A DNA stretch of 64,000 nucleotides from an uncultured Lactobacillus sp. GTDB taxonomy: Bacteria > Bacillota > Bacilli > Lactobacillales > Lactobacillaceae. The notes beneath the pieces are model-generated. The model made no database searches. It saw only the letters and a list, made by a program, of their open reading frames with translations, and was not told the origin of the DNA. Position 1 is the first letter of the stretch. Each line of letters starts with the position of its first letter. Location: assembly GCA_910587695.1 (NCBI GenBank), contig CAJUNC010000011.1, positions 1-64,000 on the forward strand, written 5' to 3'. The position numbers and the translations under genes were made by a program. Below are positions 7,743-15,663 of this stretch, in pieces.

Positions 7743-9281
7743 GTGAAAAGAGCATTGATCAGTCTTTCAGATAAAAGTGGTATCGTTGAATTTGCCCAAG
7801 GATTAGTCGCAAATGATTTTGAGATCATTTCGACAGGTGGCACAAAAAAAATGTTAGAAGAAGCTGGGATCAAGACCTTGGCGGTAGAAGAAGTGACTAA
7901 TTTTCCTGAGATTTTAGATGGTCGGGTCAAGACGTTGAACCCATATATCCACGGTGGACTTTTAGGAAGACGTGACTTACCAGAACATGTTGCAACAATG
8001 GAAAAATTAGCGATCAGACCGATCGATCTAGTATGTGTCAATTTATATCCCTTCAAAGAAACGATCACCGATCCTAGAAAGAATTTTGCAGATGCGATCG
8101 AAAATATCGATATCGGTGGTCCAAGTATGTTGCGTTCGGCCGCTAAAAATTTCAATGATGTGACTGTGGTCGTAGATAAAGCTGATTATGAGAAAATTTT
8201 AGAAGAATTGAACAATAAAGGCAATACGACTTTAGCAACACGCAAAAAATTGGCGGCTAAAGCTTTTGAACACACAGCAAGCTATGATGCGATGATCGCA
8301 CATTACTTCGCTGATCAATTACATGAAGTTACACCAGAAAAGTTGACATTGACCTATGAATTAGGATCTGAAATGCGCTATGGTGAAAATTCTCATCAAT
8401 CGGCTTGGTTCTATCGAGATACTTTACCTAAAAAATATGCGATCACTTCCGCTAAGCAATTAAATGGCAAGCAATTATCCTATAACAATATCAAGGATGC
8501 CGATGCTGCACTGCGGATCGCACGTGAATTTGAGAAGCCAACAGTGGTCGCTTTAAAACACATGAATCCATGTGGGATCGGACAAGCAGACAACTTGGAA
8601 AAGGCTTGGGATCTAGCTTATGCGGCCGATCCGATCTCGATCTTTGGTGGTATTATCGTGTTGAATCGGCCAGTCGATGTCAAAACGGCTGAAAAAATGC
8701 ATAAGCTATTCTTGGAGATCATTATCGCACCTAGCTTTGAGCCCGCTGCCCTAGAAGTTTTAAAACAAAAGAAGAATCTACGTTTATTAGAGTTAGATTT
8801 TAGTGCTAAGGATGAGACGCCAGCCTTTGAAACAGTTTCTGTCATGGGAGGATTGTTGGTCCAAGAACAAGATATGACTTTAGAAGATCTCACTGATTGG
8901 ACTGTTGTTACGAAAAAAGCACCAACTAAAGCACAAGAAAAAGCATTGTTGCTTGCTTTAAAGGCTGTCAAGCATACTAAATCTAATGCGATCGTAGTAG
9001 CTAATACTGAACGTACATTAGGGATCGGGGCTGGTCAACCTAATCGGATCGACTCGACCAAGATCGCAGTGGGACATGCTAAAGAATTTATCGACGATGA
9101 AACAGTTTTGGCCTCAGATGCCTTTTTCCCAATGGATGACTGTGTTGAATATGCGGCTAAAAATGGGATCAAGGCGATCATTCAACCGGGCGGATCGATC
9201 CGTGATGAAGATTCGATCAAAATGGCTGATAAGTATGGGATCGCAATGTTGACTACGGGCATCAGACACTTTAGACACTAA
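7743..9281 (+). CDS. purH: Bifunctional AICAR transformylase / IMP cyclohydrolase
   Basis: Carries out the last two steps to IMP. The 512 residues contain the N-terminal MGS-like cyclohydrolase domain (ALISLSDKSGIVEFA, STGGTKKMLEEAGI, DGRVKTLNPYIHGGLL) and the transformylase domain (RYGENSHQSAWFY, LKHMNPCGIG, and HTKSNAIVVAN with the catalytic Lys-His pair upstream). The start is GTG with GGAGAATAAGC just upstream inside the end of purN. Confidence 0.97.
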   Translation: MKRALISLSDKSGIVEFAQGLVANDFEIISTGGTKKMLEEAGIKTLAVEEVTNFPEILDGRVKTLNPYIHGGLLGRRDLPEHVATMEKLAIRPIDLVCVNLYPFKETITDPRKNFADAIENIDIGGPSMLRSAAKNFNDVTVVVDKADYEKILEELNNKGNTTLATRKKLAAKAFEHTASYDAMIAHYFADQLHEVTPEKLTLTYELGSEMRYGENSHQSAWFYRDTLPKKYAITSAKQLNGKQLSYNNIKDADAALRIAREFEKPTVVALKHMNPCGIGQADNLEKAWDLAYAADPISIFGGIIVLNRPVDVKTAEKMHKLFLEIIIAPSFEPAALEVLKQKKNLRLLELDFSAKDETPAFETVSVMGGLLVQEQDMTLEDLTDWTVVTKKAPTKAQEKALLLALKAVKHTKSNAIVVANTERTLGIGAGQPNRIDSTKIAVGHAKEFIDDETVLASDAFFPMDDCVEYAAKNGIKAIIQPGGSIRDEDSIKMADKYGIAMLTTGIRHFRH

Positions 9282-9301
9282 GAGGCGAGGGTGAAACGCA
9301 A

Positions 9302-10597
9302 ATGAAAGATGATTTAAAGTTGTTAGTCGTTGGTTCTGGTGGACGTGAACATGCGATAGCTAAAAAATTATTAGCTAGTTCACATGTCAGTCAAGTTTAT
9401 TGTGCTCCAGGTAATCCAGGGATGTCAGTGGATGGGATCATACCTGTTGCGATCTCTGAGCTTGATTTTTCGGCACTTAAAGGTTTTTGTTATGAAGAAG
9501 AGATCGCATGGACTTTTGTGGGACCCGAAAATGCATTAGTCGCTGGGATCGTGGATTCATTTGAAGCAGATGGTCTAAAGATCTTTGGTCCCACTAAGAC
9601 AGCAGCTCAGTTGGAAGGTTCAAAAGACTTTGCGATGCGCTTTATGAATAAGTATGCTATTCCAACGGCAAGATTTGCTACCTTTTCTGATTCAGCTTCA
9701 GCTATTGAAGGGCTCGCAGAATTTAGTGAACCCGTCGTGATCAAAGCAGATGGGTTAGCAGCTGGAAAGGGGGTCGTGATCGCTCAAACAAAAGAACAGG
9801 CTAGAGAAGAGATCGCTTTGATGTTTAAAAAGGGGCAAAAGCGACTCGTGCTTTCGGAATTTTTGTCTGGGGCAGAATACTCACTCTTTGTTGTGGTGGG
9901 GCGTAAAGACTACCGGATACTCCCAATGGCTCAAGATCATAAGCGAGCTTTTGATTTTGATAAAGGTTTGAATACTGGAGGGATGGGGGCTTATAGTCCA
10001 CTGCCACAATTGCCAGAAACAGATCATCAGCGGATGTTACGTGAAATTGTTGAACCAACGATCGCTGGCTTGCGGCAAGAGGAGTTTGATTACTGTGGGA
10101 TCTTATATATCGGGTTGATCATGACTGAGCAAGGTCCTAAAGTCATTGAATATAATGTGCGTTTAGGCGATCCCGAGACGCAGGTCGTCTTACCAAAGAT
10201 CACATCTGACTTTGCACAATTGATCGACTGTGCACTTAATGGTAACGCGTTGCCGGTGCTTAAAGTAACTGATAAAGCTTGCTTAGGCGTAGTCGTAGCG
10301 GCTGCTGGCTATCCTGGTGAGTATCTCAAAGGACAAGTTTTGCCCAAATTAAAAGCAACAGATGAGATCAAGATCGATTATGCTAATGTCAGTGAAAAGA
10401 CAGAGCAGTTTGTGGGTAATGGTGGTCGTTTACTGTGTGTTTTAGCGCTAGAAGATAACCTTGGGCTGGCACAAGCGAAAGTATATAGTTATTTGGCTCA
10501 ACATGAATTTGTGGATTGCTATTATCGGCATGATATCGGGGCTAAAGCCACAGGAAAGTTTGCTGGACCTGCTGGGAAACTCGAAAATTTGAGCTAG
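9302..10597 (+). CDS. purD: Phosphoribosylamine-glycine ligase (GAR synthetase)
   Basis: Joins phosphoribosylamine and glycine with ATP. It is an ATP-grasp protein of 431 residues beginning LLVVGSGGREHAIA, the PurD hallmark, with IKADGLAAGKGVVIA in the ATP-binding region, LNTGGMGAYSP, and the metal-binding YNVRLGDPETQ. It is the last gene of the operon, 20 bases after purH, with a GAGGCGAGGG ribosome-binding region. A weak terminator-like hairpin follows. Confidence 0.97.
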   Translation: MKDDLKLLVVGSGGREHAIAKKLLASSHVSQVYCAPGNPGMSVDGIIPVAISELDFSALKGFCYEEEIAWTFVGPENALVAGIVDSFEADGLKIFGPTKTAAQLEGSKDFAMRFMNKYAIPTARFATFSDSASAIEGLAEFSEPVVIKADGLAAGKGVVIAQTKEQAREEIALMFKKGQKRLVLSEFLSGAEYSLFVVVGRKDYRILPMAQDHKRAFDFDKGLNTGGMGAYSPLPQLPETDHQRMLREIVEPTIAGLRQEEFDYCGILYIGLIMTEQGPKVIEYNVRLGDPETQVVLPKITSDFAQLIDCALNGNALPVLKVTDKACLGVVVAAAGYPGEYLKGQVLPKLKATDEIKIDYANVSEKTEQFVGNGGRLLCVLALEDNLGLAQAKVYSYLAQHEFVDCYYRHDIGAKATGKFAGPAGKLENLS

Positions 10598-10619
10598 GAT
10601 AAAGCGTGTGAGATAATTT

Positions 10620-10661
10620 TGGTCATCATGATGCATAGCGTTGTGGTGGCCTTTTGTTGTT
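10620..10661 (+). terminator. Weak terminator candidate after purD
   Basis: A six-pair stem including G-U pairs (GGTCAT with GTGGCC) is followed by TTTTGTTGTTT. It is the only plausible end of the purine operon before the next gene, but the stem is marginal. Confidence 0.3.
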
Positions 10662-10760
10662 TATTAGCTATGAAGGTCACTAAAAGCTTTTTTGACTTGT
10701 CTTATATTTTGAGAAATGGTATTTTTAGGGGGAAATAATTTGGACAAGGTAGGAAACTAG

Positions 10761-11648
10761 ATGAGTAATTTTATGTATCAAGCATTCAGCGAGGTCGCTA
10801 AGCAAAAAGCTTTTGTAACGGCAGCTAAAGTATTGAATGTGACACCATCAGCGATCAGTCATTCGATCAATGGCCTAGAAAAAGAGTTGGGTTTTGCACT
10901 ATTTTTCCGTAATCGCAATGGAGTTCAATTGACCTCTGCTGGGGAAAAGATTTTACCGATCGTCCGTGAACTATTGAATACCGAAGATAAGTTATTAGAA
11001 GAAGCCGCTCGGATCAACGGATTAGATCAGGGACGGTTGCGGATCGGGGCTTTCAGTAGTGTCTGTATCAATTGGCTCCCTGATATGATCAACACCTTCA
11101 AGAAGAATTATCCCGAGATCGAAGTTTCAGTTTGGCAGGGAAACTTTAATGAAGTTATCCAACAGATCAAATTAGGTGAGATCGATATTGGTTTTTCCGC
11201 CCTACCGATCAAAGAGAATCTGGAAGTTTTACCGTTGTATCGAGATGAGATCTACTGTGTTGCGCCTGAAGGATTTACGCCACAGGATAAAAAAGCCGTC
11301 GTGGCTAGTGATGTGGCGGATAAACCGTTTATTCTCCAAGAGATCGATTATGATCGTAATACTAAAGAAGCCTTGGATGATTATAATGTTTCAGTCAATT
11401 CGATCCGATACAGTATCGATGATGCCTCGATCATTGCAATGGTCGAATCAGGACTTGGTTTTGGGATCTTACCGGAATTAGCTCTACAAAAACTTTCAGG
11501 TAATGTCGTGCAGTATCCTTTTGCCAAGCGACATTTTCGGACAATTGCTCTAGTGACGCATAATAAAGCCCAGCAAACCCCTTCGACAAGGGCTTTTATC
11601 CGAGTTATTATGGACTATTTAACAGAGCGTTATGGTGGTTTAGTGTAG
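10761..11648 (+). CDS. LysR-family transcriptional regulator
   Basis: A 295-residue DNA-binding regulator. The N-terminal winged helix-turn-helix is clear (AFVTAAKVLNVTPSAISHSI, then LEKELGFALFFRNRNGVQLTSAGEKIL), followed by a periplasmic-binding-protein-like effector domain from about residue 90 (GRLRIGAFSSVCINWLPDMI). The target and inducer cannot be read from the sequence. It stands alone between the purine operon and a DUF2187 gene, with no divergent partner that would name its target. Ribosome-binding region AGGTAGGAAACTAG precedes the ATG. Confidence 0.9.
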   Translation: MSNFMYQAFSEVAKQKAFVTAAKVLNVTPSAISHSINGLEKELGFALFFRNRNGVQLTSAGEKILPIVRELLNTEDKLLEEAARINGLDQGRLRIGAFSSVCINWLPDMINTFKKNYPEIEVSVWQGNFNEVIQQIKLGEIDIGFSALPIKENLEVLPLYRDEIYCVAPEGFTPQDKKAVVASDVADKPFILQEIDYDRNTKEALDDYNVSVNSIRYSIDDASIIAMVESGLGFGILPELALQKLSGNVVQYPFAKRHFRTIALVTHNKAQQTPSTRAFIRVIMDYLTERYGGLV

Positions 11649-11708
11649 CGGATCACAGTAAGAATTGTTAAAATTTTTAAATAAAGTCAAATTTATGGAC
11701 TAAGGTAC

Positions 11709-11737
11709 TTGCATATAGCATTAAAGTTTGTTAATAT
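11709..11737 (+). promoter_or_regulatory. Promoter of the DUF2187 gene
   Basis: TTGCAT (11709-11714) and TAATAT (11732-11737) are spaced by 17 bp and lie about 40 bases upstream of the small ORF. Confidence 0.5.
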
Positions 11738-11777
11738 TCATAGGACATTGCCAGGCAAAGTAGGTGAATATTAATCA

Positions 11778-11987
11778 ATGGAAACAAAATTAAAAGTTGG
11801 CGACAAAGTGACATGTGATAAATTTGCTTCATTGACGCATGATTTTGTCGGTGCGATCGAAAAGATCTATGAAAATTCTGCAGTTGTTGAGATCTTGGAA
11901 CATCATAAAGATGATACCGTAGTTGTGAGCGATTTCCATAATCGTGCTGTAGTAGCTTTAGATCACATGAAAAAGAAGTCAGCATAA
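11778..11987 (+). CDS. DUF2187 family (YkvS-like) small protein
   Basis: A 69-residue cytoplasmic protein. It begins with a KOW/SH3-like barrel segment (LKVGDKVTCDKFASL) and carries VGAIEKIYENSAVVEI, the hallmark of DUF2187/YkvS proteins, whose function is unknown. The C-terminus is basic (HMKKKSA). No strong Shine-Dalgarno is present, only GGTGAATATT, but the ORF has its own promoter, native codon use and a recognisable family signature. It sits directly before a tRNA gene. Confidence 0.8.
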   Translation: METKLKVGDKVTCDKFASLTHDFVGAIEKIYENSAVVEILEHHKDDTVVVSDFHNRAVVALDHMKKKSA

Positions 11988-12003
11988 AAATTCAAAAAAA
12001 AAG

Positions 12004-12032
12004 ATGACAAACGAAGATAAGGGTGCTATAAT
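12004..12032 (+). promoter_or_regulatory. Promoter of the tRNA-Gly gene
   Basis: ATGACA (12004-12009), a 17-bp spacer and a perfect TATAAT (12027-12032) end 13 bases before the mature tRNA. Confidence 0.7.
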
Positions 12033-12045
12033 TATCTTTGTTGTT

Positions 12046-12116
12046 GCGGGTGTAGTTTAGTGGTAAAATCCCAGCTTCCCAAGCTGATGTCGCGAGTTCG
12101 ATTCTCGTCACCCGCT
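12046..12116 (+). tRNA. trnG: tRNA-Gly (anticodon CCC)
   Basis: A 71-nt cloverleaf: acceptor GCGGGTG pairs with CACCCGC, discriminator T, D-arm with AGTTTAGTGGTAAAAT, T-arm CGAGTTCGATTCTCG. The anticodon stem-loop is CCAGC-TTCCCAA-GCTGA, placing CCC at 12078-12080. The 27-43 pair is C-A, as in related glycine tRNAs. CCA is not encoded. The anticodon reads only GGG codons strictly, and GGG is common here before ATC codons. Confidence 0.95.
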
Positions 12117-12123
12117 TCAAAGA

Positions 12124-12153
12124 GCATCTTTGGTTTCGGCCGGAGATGTTTTT
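12124..12153 (+). terminator. Terminator of the tRNA-Gly gene
   Basis: A nine-pair stem (CATCTTTGG with CCGGAGATG, including G-U pairs) is followed by TTTTTT. It separates the tRNA transcript from the argS leader. Confidence 0.75.
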
Positions 12154-12159
12154 TATTTA

Positions 12160-12366
12160 AGTTAAGAAAACTCGATGATAGAAGAAAAGTAGCTTGTGGC
12201 AGCGTTAAGCGAGTCTGGGGTGGTGAAAGCCAGATCGTGTAAACAGGTGAAGCGCGCTTTTTAGAGTACAAGTGAATATTTGAGTGGATATTGATCAAAT
12301 AGAGTGGTACCGCGGGAATTTCTCGTCTCTTGCAAAGTGTTATTTAACGCTATGCAAGGGACGTTT
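12160..12366 (+). promoter_or_regulatory. T-box leader controlling argS
   Basis: The canonical T-box AGAGTGGTACCGCGG lies at 12301-12315, followed by a long terminator (CGTCTCTTGCA at 12324 pairing with TGCAAGGGACG, then T-rich). Upstream, the stem I region carries the usual GATGATAGAAGAAAAGTAG element. GTGAAG precedes CGC at 12253-12255, the most likely specifier, which is an arginine codon and fits argS. Uncharged tRNA-Arg pairing would stabilise the antiterminator and allow synthesis of ArgS. Confidence 0.9.
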
Positions 12367-12387
12367 TTATTTTTAAAGGAGGATATA

Positions 12388-14088
12388 ATGATGAAGGACT
12401 ACAAACAATTAGTGGCTCAAGCAGTATATGCAGCAGTTGATGGCCAATTAAGTGAAGAAGCGATCGTTGAAAAAATCGAACAACCAAAAGATCTCAAGCT
12501 AGGGGACTATGCTTTTCCAGCATTCGTATTGGCTAAGGTCTTGCGTAAAGCACCACAAATGATCGCGCAAGAATTGGTCGAAAAGATCGATACGACTAAT
12601 TTTGAAAAAGTTGAAGCTGTGGGACCTTACGTAAACTTTTTCCTAGATAAAGCAGCCTTTAGTGAGGATGTTTTGCATGATGTTTTGACTAAACAAGAAC
12701 ATTTTGGGGATGCAACGACTGGAAATGGCCGCCAAGTTCCGATCGATATGTCTTCGCCTAATATCGCTAAGCCAATGTCGATGGGCCACTTGCGTTCGAC
12801 TGTGATCGGTAATTCGATCGCACTTTTAATGGAAAAATCTGGTTATAAACCGGTCAAGATCAACCACTTAGGTGACTGGGGCACACAATTTGGTAAATTG
12901 ATGCGCGCTTATGAACTTTGGGGAAGTGAAGAAGAAGTTAAAAATGATCCGATCAACTCCTTATTAGGCTATTATGTGCGTTTCCACAAAGAAGACGTCG
13001 AAAATCCTCAATTAGACGATGAAGCCCGTGATTGGTTCAAACGTTTAGAAGATGGAGACAAAGAAGCGACTCGTCTTTGGAAATGGTTCCGTGAAGAATC
13101 ACTTAAAGCTTTCACGACTGTCTATGATCGTCTAGGGATCGAATTTGATTCTTACAACGGTGAAGCTTTCTACAACGATAAGATGGATGAAGTAGTCGAG
13201 ATCTTAGAAGAAAAGGGATTATTAAAAGAAAGTCAAGGAGCTCAGATCGTGGATCTAGATGCCTACGATCTCAATCCAGCTTTGATCAAAAAGACTGACG
13301 GAGCTACTCTTTATATCACGCGGGATCTAGCAGCGGCTATGTATCGTAAACGTACTTATGACTTTGCTCAATCCTTGTACGTCGTTGGTAATGAACAATC
13401 AAATCACTTCAAGCAATTGAAGGCAGTTTTAAAAGAAATGGGTTATGATTGGTCCGACGATATCCATCACATTCCATTTGGCTTGATCACACAAGGTGGT
13501 AAGAAACTTTCTACACGTTCAGGCCGTGTCATTTTGTTAGAAAAAGTTTTGGATGATGCGGTCGCTTTGGCTAAAGCACAGATCGAAGCTAAAAATCCTA
13601 GCTTAGCCAATAAAGATCAAGTTGCTGAAGAAGTCGGTGTTGGTGCCGTAGTCTTCCATGACCTTAAGAATGAACGTTTGAATAACTTTGACTTTGATTT
13701 AGAAGAAGTTGTGCGTTTTGAAGGCGAAACTGGTCCGTATGTTCAATACTCACATGCTCGTGCAATGAGCATTTTACGTAAAGCGGGTGTGACCAAGATC
13801 GATCCGGCTAAGGCATATGCAGTAACAGATGAAAATGCTTGGGAAACTTTGCGTCTATTAGGTGAATTCCCAGAAACTGTTGCCCGTGCAGTCACAGAAT
13901 ATGAACCATCTGTGATCGCTAAGTATGCGATCCATTTGGCAAAAGCCTTCAACAAGTACTATGCGCATTCTAAGATCTTGATCGAAGATGACCAATTAGA
14001 AGCACGTTTAGCTTTAGTAGCTAGCGTAGCTGATGTCTTAAAAGAAGCATTGCGCCTCTTAGGGGTAGCAGCTCCAGACGAAATGTAA
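12388..14088 (+). CDS. argS: Arginyl-tRNA synthetase
   Basis: Class I synthetase that charges tRNA-Arg. About 566 residues. The HIGH-like motif is in NIAKPMSMGHLRSTVIGN and the KMSKS-like loop in GGKKLSTRSGR. The N-terminal tRNA-recognition domain and the C-terminal DALR anticodon-binding domain (YVQYSHARAMSILRKAG to the end) are both present. The start is ATG 12388 or 12391; AAAGGAGG ends at 12382, so 12391 has the better spacing. An in-frame upstream codon at 12304 lies inside the T-box and is rejected. Expression is controlled by the T-box leader. Confidence 0.97.
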   Translation: MMKDYKQLVAQAVYAAVDGQLSEEAIVEKIEQPKDLKLGDYAFPAFVLAKVLRKAPQMIAQELVEKIDTTNFEKVEAVGPYVNFFLDKAAFSEDVLHDVLTKQEHFGDATTGNGRQVPIDMSSPNIAKPMSMGHLRSTVIGNSIALLMEKSGYKPVKINHLGDWGTQFGKLMRAYELWGSEEEVKNDPINSLLGYYVRFHKEDVENPQLDDEARDWFKRLEDGDKEATRLWKWFREESLKAFTTVYDRLGIEFDSYNGEAFYNDKMDEVVEILEEKGLLKESQGAQIVDLDAYDLNPALIKKTDGATLYITRDLAAAMYRKRTYDFAQSLYVVGNEQSNHFKQLKAVLKEMGYDWSDDIHHIPFGLITQGGKKLSTRSGRVILLEKVLDDAVALAKAQIEAKNPSLANKDQVAEEVGVGAVVFHDLKNERLNNFDFDLEEVVRFEGETGPYVQYSHARAMSILRKAGVTKIDPAKAYAVTDENAWETLRLLGEFPETVARAVTEYEPSVIAKYAIHLAKAFNKYYAHSKILIEDDQLEARLALVASVADVLKEALRLLGVAAPDEM

Positions 14089-14098
14089 TTTTTTAAAA

Positions 14099-14128
14099 GT
14101 CGATCGGCACAGTCTGATCGGCTTTTTT
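14099..14128 (+). terminator. Terminator after argS
   Basis: GTCGATC and GATCGGC form a seven-pair stem around a ten-base loop, followed by TTTTTTT. Confidence 0.85.
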
Positions 14129-14227
14129 TATGAAATCACCGTTAGAAATAATTTATTGATAAATAAGTTTTGCTCTAGTTATTTAGTGATAAACTTGGTG
14201 CAACAAACAATAAGGGGGAGTTTCACG

Positions 14228-14962
14228 GTGAAGATCAACAATTATACCAAAAAAGAGGATTATGTTTTTGATCTGATTCAAAAAATCGGAAATTTATCAG
14301 AAAAAGATCAAGAAAAATTTCGCACATCTTGTCGAGCAATGGTTTATGACTACAACGACATGTTGATGTTCAATGGATTTAAGGGTGAATTTGCTTGCTT
14401 TTTAGTCAGTGGGTTGGTGGCAAGCCGTTATTACAATTTTGAAAGTGATAAAGACCAATATATGACGTTTTACAAGCAACACGAGTTATTCTATCCCTCG
14501 CTTGAGGTATTTGATGAAGATCATACTGAAGAAGAACTGATCGTATTTTCGGATAAAGCGATCGTTATTGTCATTCCCGAAGGTATTATGCATGAATATC
14601 GAGATAAGTCGCCTTGTTTCAATGAAATGTTACGCGAGCAGATGGCTTATCAATTGCAAAAAGAACGGATCTATAATATTTATTGTAATCTATCCTCGAC
14701 AAGAGAACGGATCAAGAATACACTTTTCTACTTAGCTGTGCTCTATGGGAAGGTCACAGATGAGAACTGGGTCCGTTTGCCTCGGCGGATCGACCAAAAT
14801 GTTTTAGCTTCTTATACCCGTGCATCTACGTCACTAGTCAACATGATCATCAAAGAATACTGCAATCAAGGATTGGCTAAACGGGGACGGCGCAAATTAC
14901 TGCTAGATCGTAAGCTAGTGATGGATTATGTCGCGAATACAGGTTTTAATGAGTTTAATTAA
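14228..14962 (+). CDS. Crp/Fnr-type transcriptional regulator
   Basis: A 244-residue protein starting at GTG 14228, with GGGGGAG eight bases upstream. The middle looks like a divergent cyclic-nucleotide-binding-like beta-roll (IVFSDKAIVIVIPEG), and the C-terminus is a winged helix (LPRRIDQNVLASYTRAS followed by SLVNMIIKEYCNQG and LAKRGRRKLLL). No Fe-S cysteine pattern is present, so an Fnr oxygen sensor is unlikely. It directly precedes argR and follows argS. In enterococci a Crp-type ArcR regulates arginine deiminase genes, so a role in arginine metabolism is possible but only inferred from context. Confidence 0.75.
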   Translation: MKINNYTKKEDYVFDLIQKIGNLSEKDQEKFRTSCRAMVYDYNDMLMFNGFKGEFACFLVSGLVASRYYNFESDKDQYMTFYKQHELFYPSLEVFDEDHTEEELIVFSDKAIVIVIPEGIMHEYRDKSPCFNEMLREQMAYQLQKERIYNIYCNLSSTRERIKNTLFYLAVLYGKVTDENWVRLPRRIDQNVLASYTRASTSLVNMIIKEYCNQGLAKRGRRKLLLDRKLVMDYVANTGFNEFN

Positions 14963-14992
14963 ATTTTTGGTAGAGATCAAGTGAGCCTAATT

Positions 14993-15020
14993 TTGCTTGC
15001 TAGCAGAAGTTTGTTAAAAT
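14993..15020 (+). promoter_or_regulatory. Promoter of argR
   Basis: TTGCTT (14993-14998), a 16-bp spacer and TAAAAT (15015-15020) preceded by TG one base upstream, an extended -10. Confidence 0.65.
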
Positions 15021-15053
15021 AGAGATACAATCTTTTATCTTGAGGTGATTTTT

Positions 15054-15521
15054 ATGAAAAAAGAAATGCGCCAAGGAAAGATCGAGCAGCTGATAAATCA
15101 GCAAATCATCTCTAATCAAGAAGAGTTGATGCAGGCATTGCAAGCGATCGGGATCAGTGCGACTCAAGCTACGATCTCACGAGACATCCGTGAGATGCAG
15201 ATCGTTAAACAGCAGGATGGTAATGGTAACTTGCGCTATGTGATCTTTAAAGCTAATAATCAATCTGAGCAAGATAAACTATATAAAGCTATTTCTGATG
15301 CAGTCACTGCGATCACGACTGTCGAGTTTATGAACGTGATCCATACGACACCACGAAATGCTAATGTTTTGGCAGCGATCTTGGATGATTTAGCGCTACC
15401 TGAAGTTGCAGGTACTTTAGCTGGTTTTGACACGGTAGTTGTGATCAGTCCCTCACGCGAGTTAGCCATCAAACTGTATGAACTATTTATGGAACATGTT
15501 GATCCAGATAATCTACTTTGA
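15054..15521 (+). CDS. argR: Arginine repressor-type regulator ArgR
   Basis: A 155-residue ArgR/AhrC family protein. The N-terminal winged helix contains QATISRDIRE (residues 38-47); the C-terminal oligomerisation and effector domain contains RNANVLAAILDDL and LPEVAGTLAGFDT. In characterised ArgR proteins the last motif is AGDDT, and both aspartates contact arginine. Here the first is Phe125 and only Asp126 remains. The start ATG 15054 has GAGGTG six bases upstream; an earlier GTG at 15045 lies inside that ribosome-binding site. It may be one of two ArgR paralogues, as in L. plantarum where both are needed (inference). Confidence 0.9.
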   Translation: MKKEMRQGKIEQLINQQIISNQEELMQALQAIGISATQATISRDIREMQIVKQQDGNGNLRYVIFKANNQSEQDKLYKAISDAVTAITTVEFMNVIHTTPRNANVLAAILDDLALPEVAGTLAGFDTVVVISPSRELAIKLYELFMEHVDPDNLL

Positions 15522-15539
15522 TAATTATTTCTTGAAAGG

Positions 15540-15565
15540 CCGTGACAGTTATGTTACGGTTTTTT
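15540..15565 (+). terminator. Terminator after argR
   Basis: CCGTGAC and GTTACGG form a seven-pair stem with a six-base loop, followed by TTTTTT. Confidence 0.8.
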
Positions 15566-15663
15566 AACTCGTTAAATAATATTAAATTTTTTTCAAGTTT
15601 GGTGGAACTTAGTTGAGATGTGCTAAGATGATAATTAACGATAGTAGAAAAGGAATTTATGCG

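Noticed and set aside
12060..12242. A plus-strand frame running through the tRNA-Gly gene
   Set aside because: It covers a structural RNA, its terminator and the T-box; no protein is expected.
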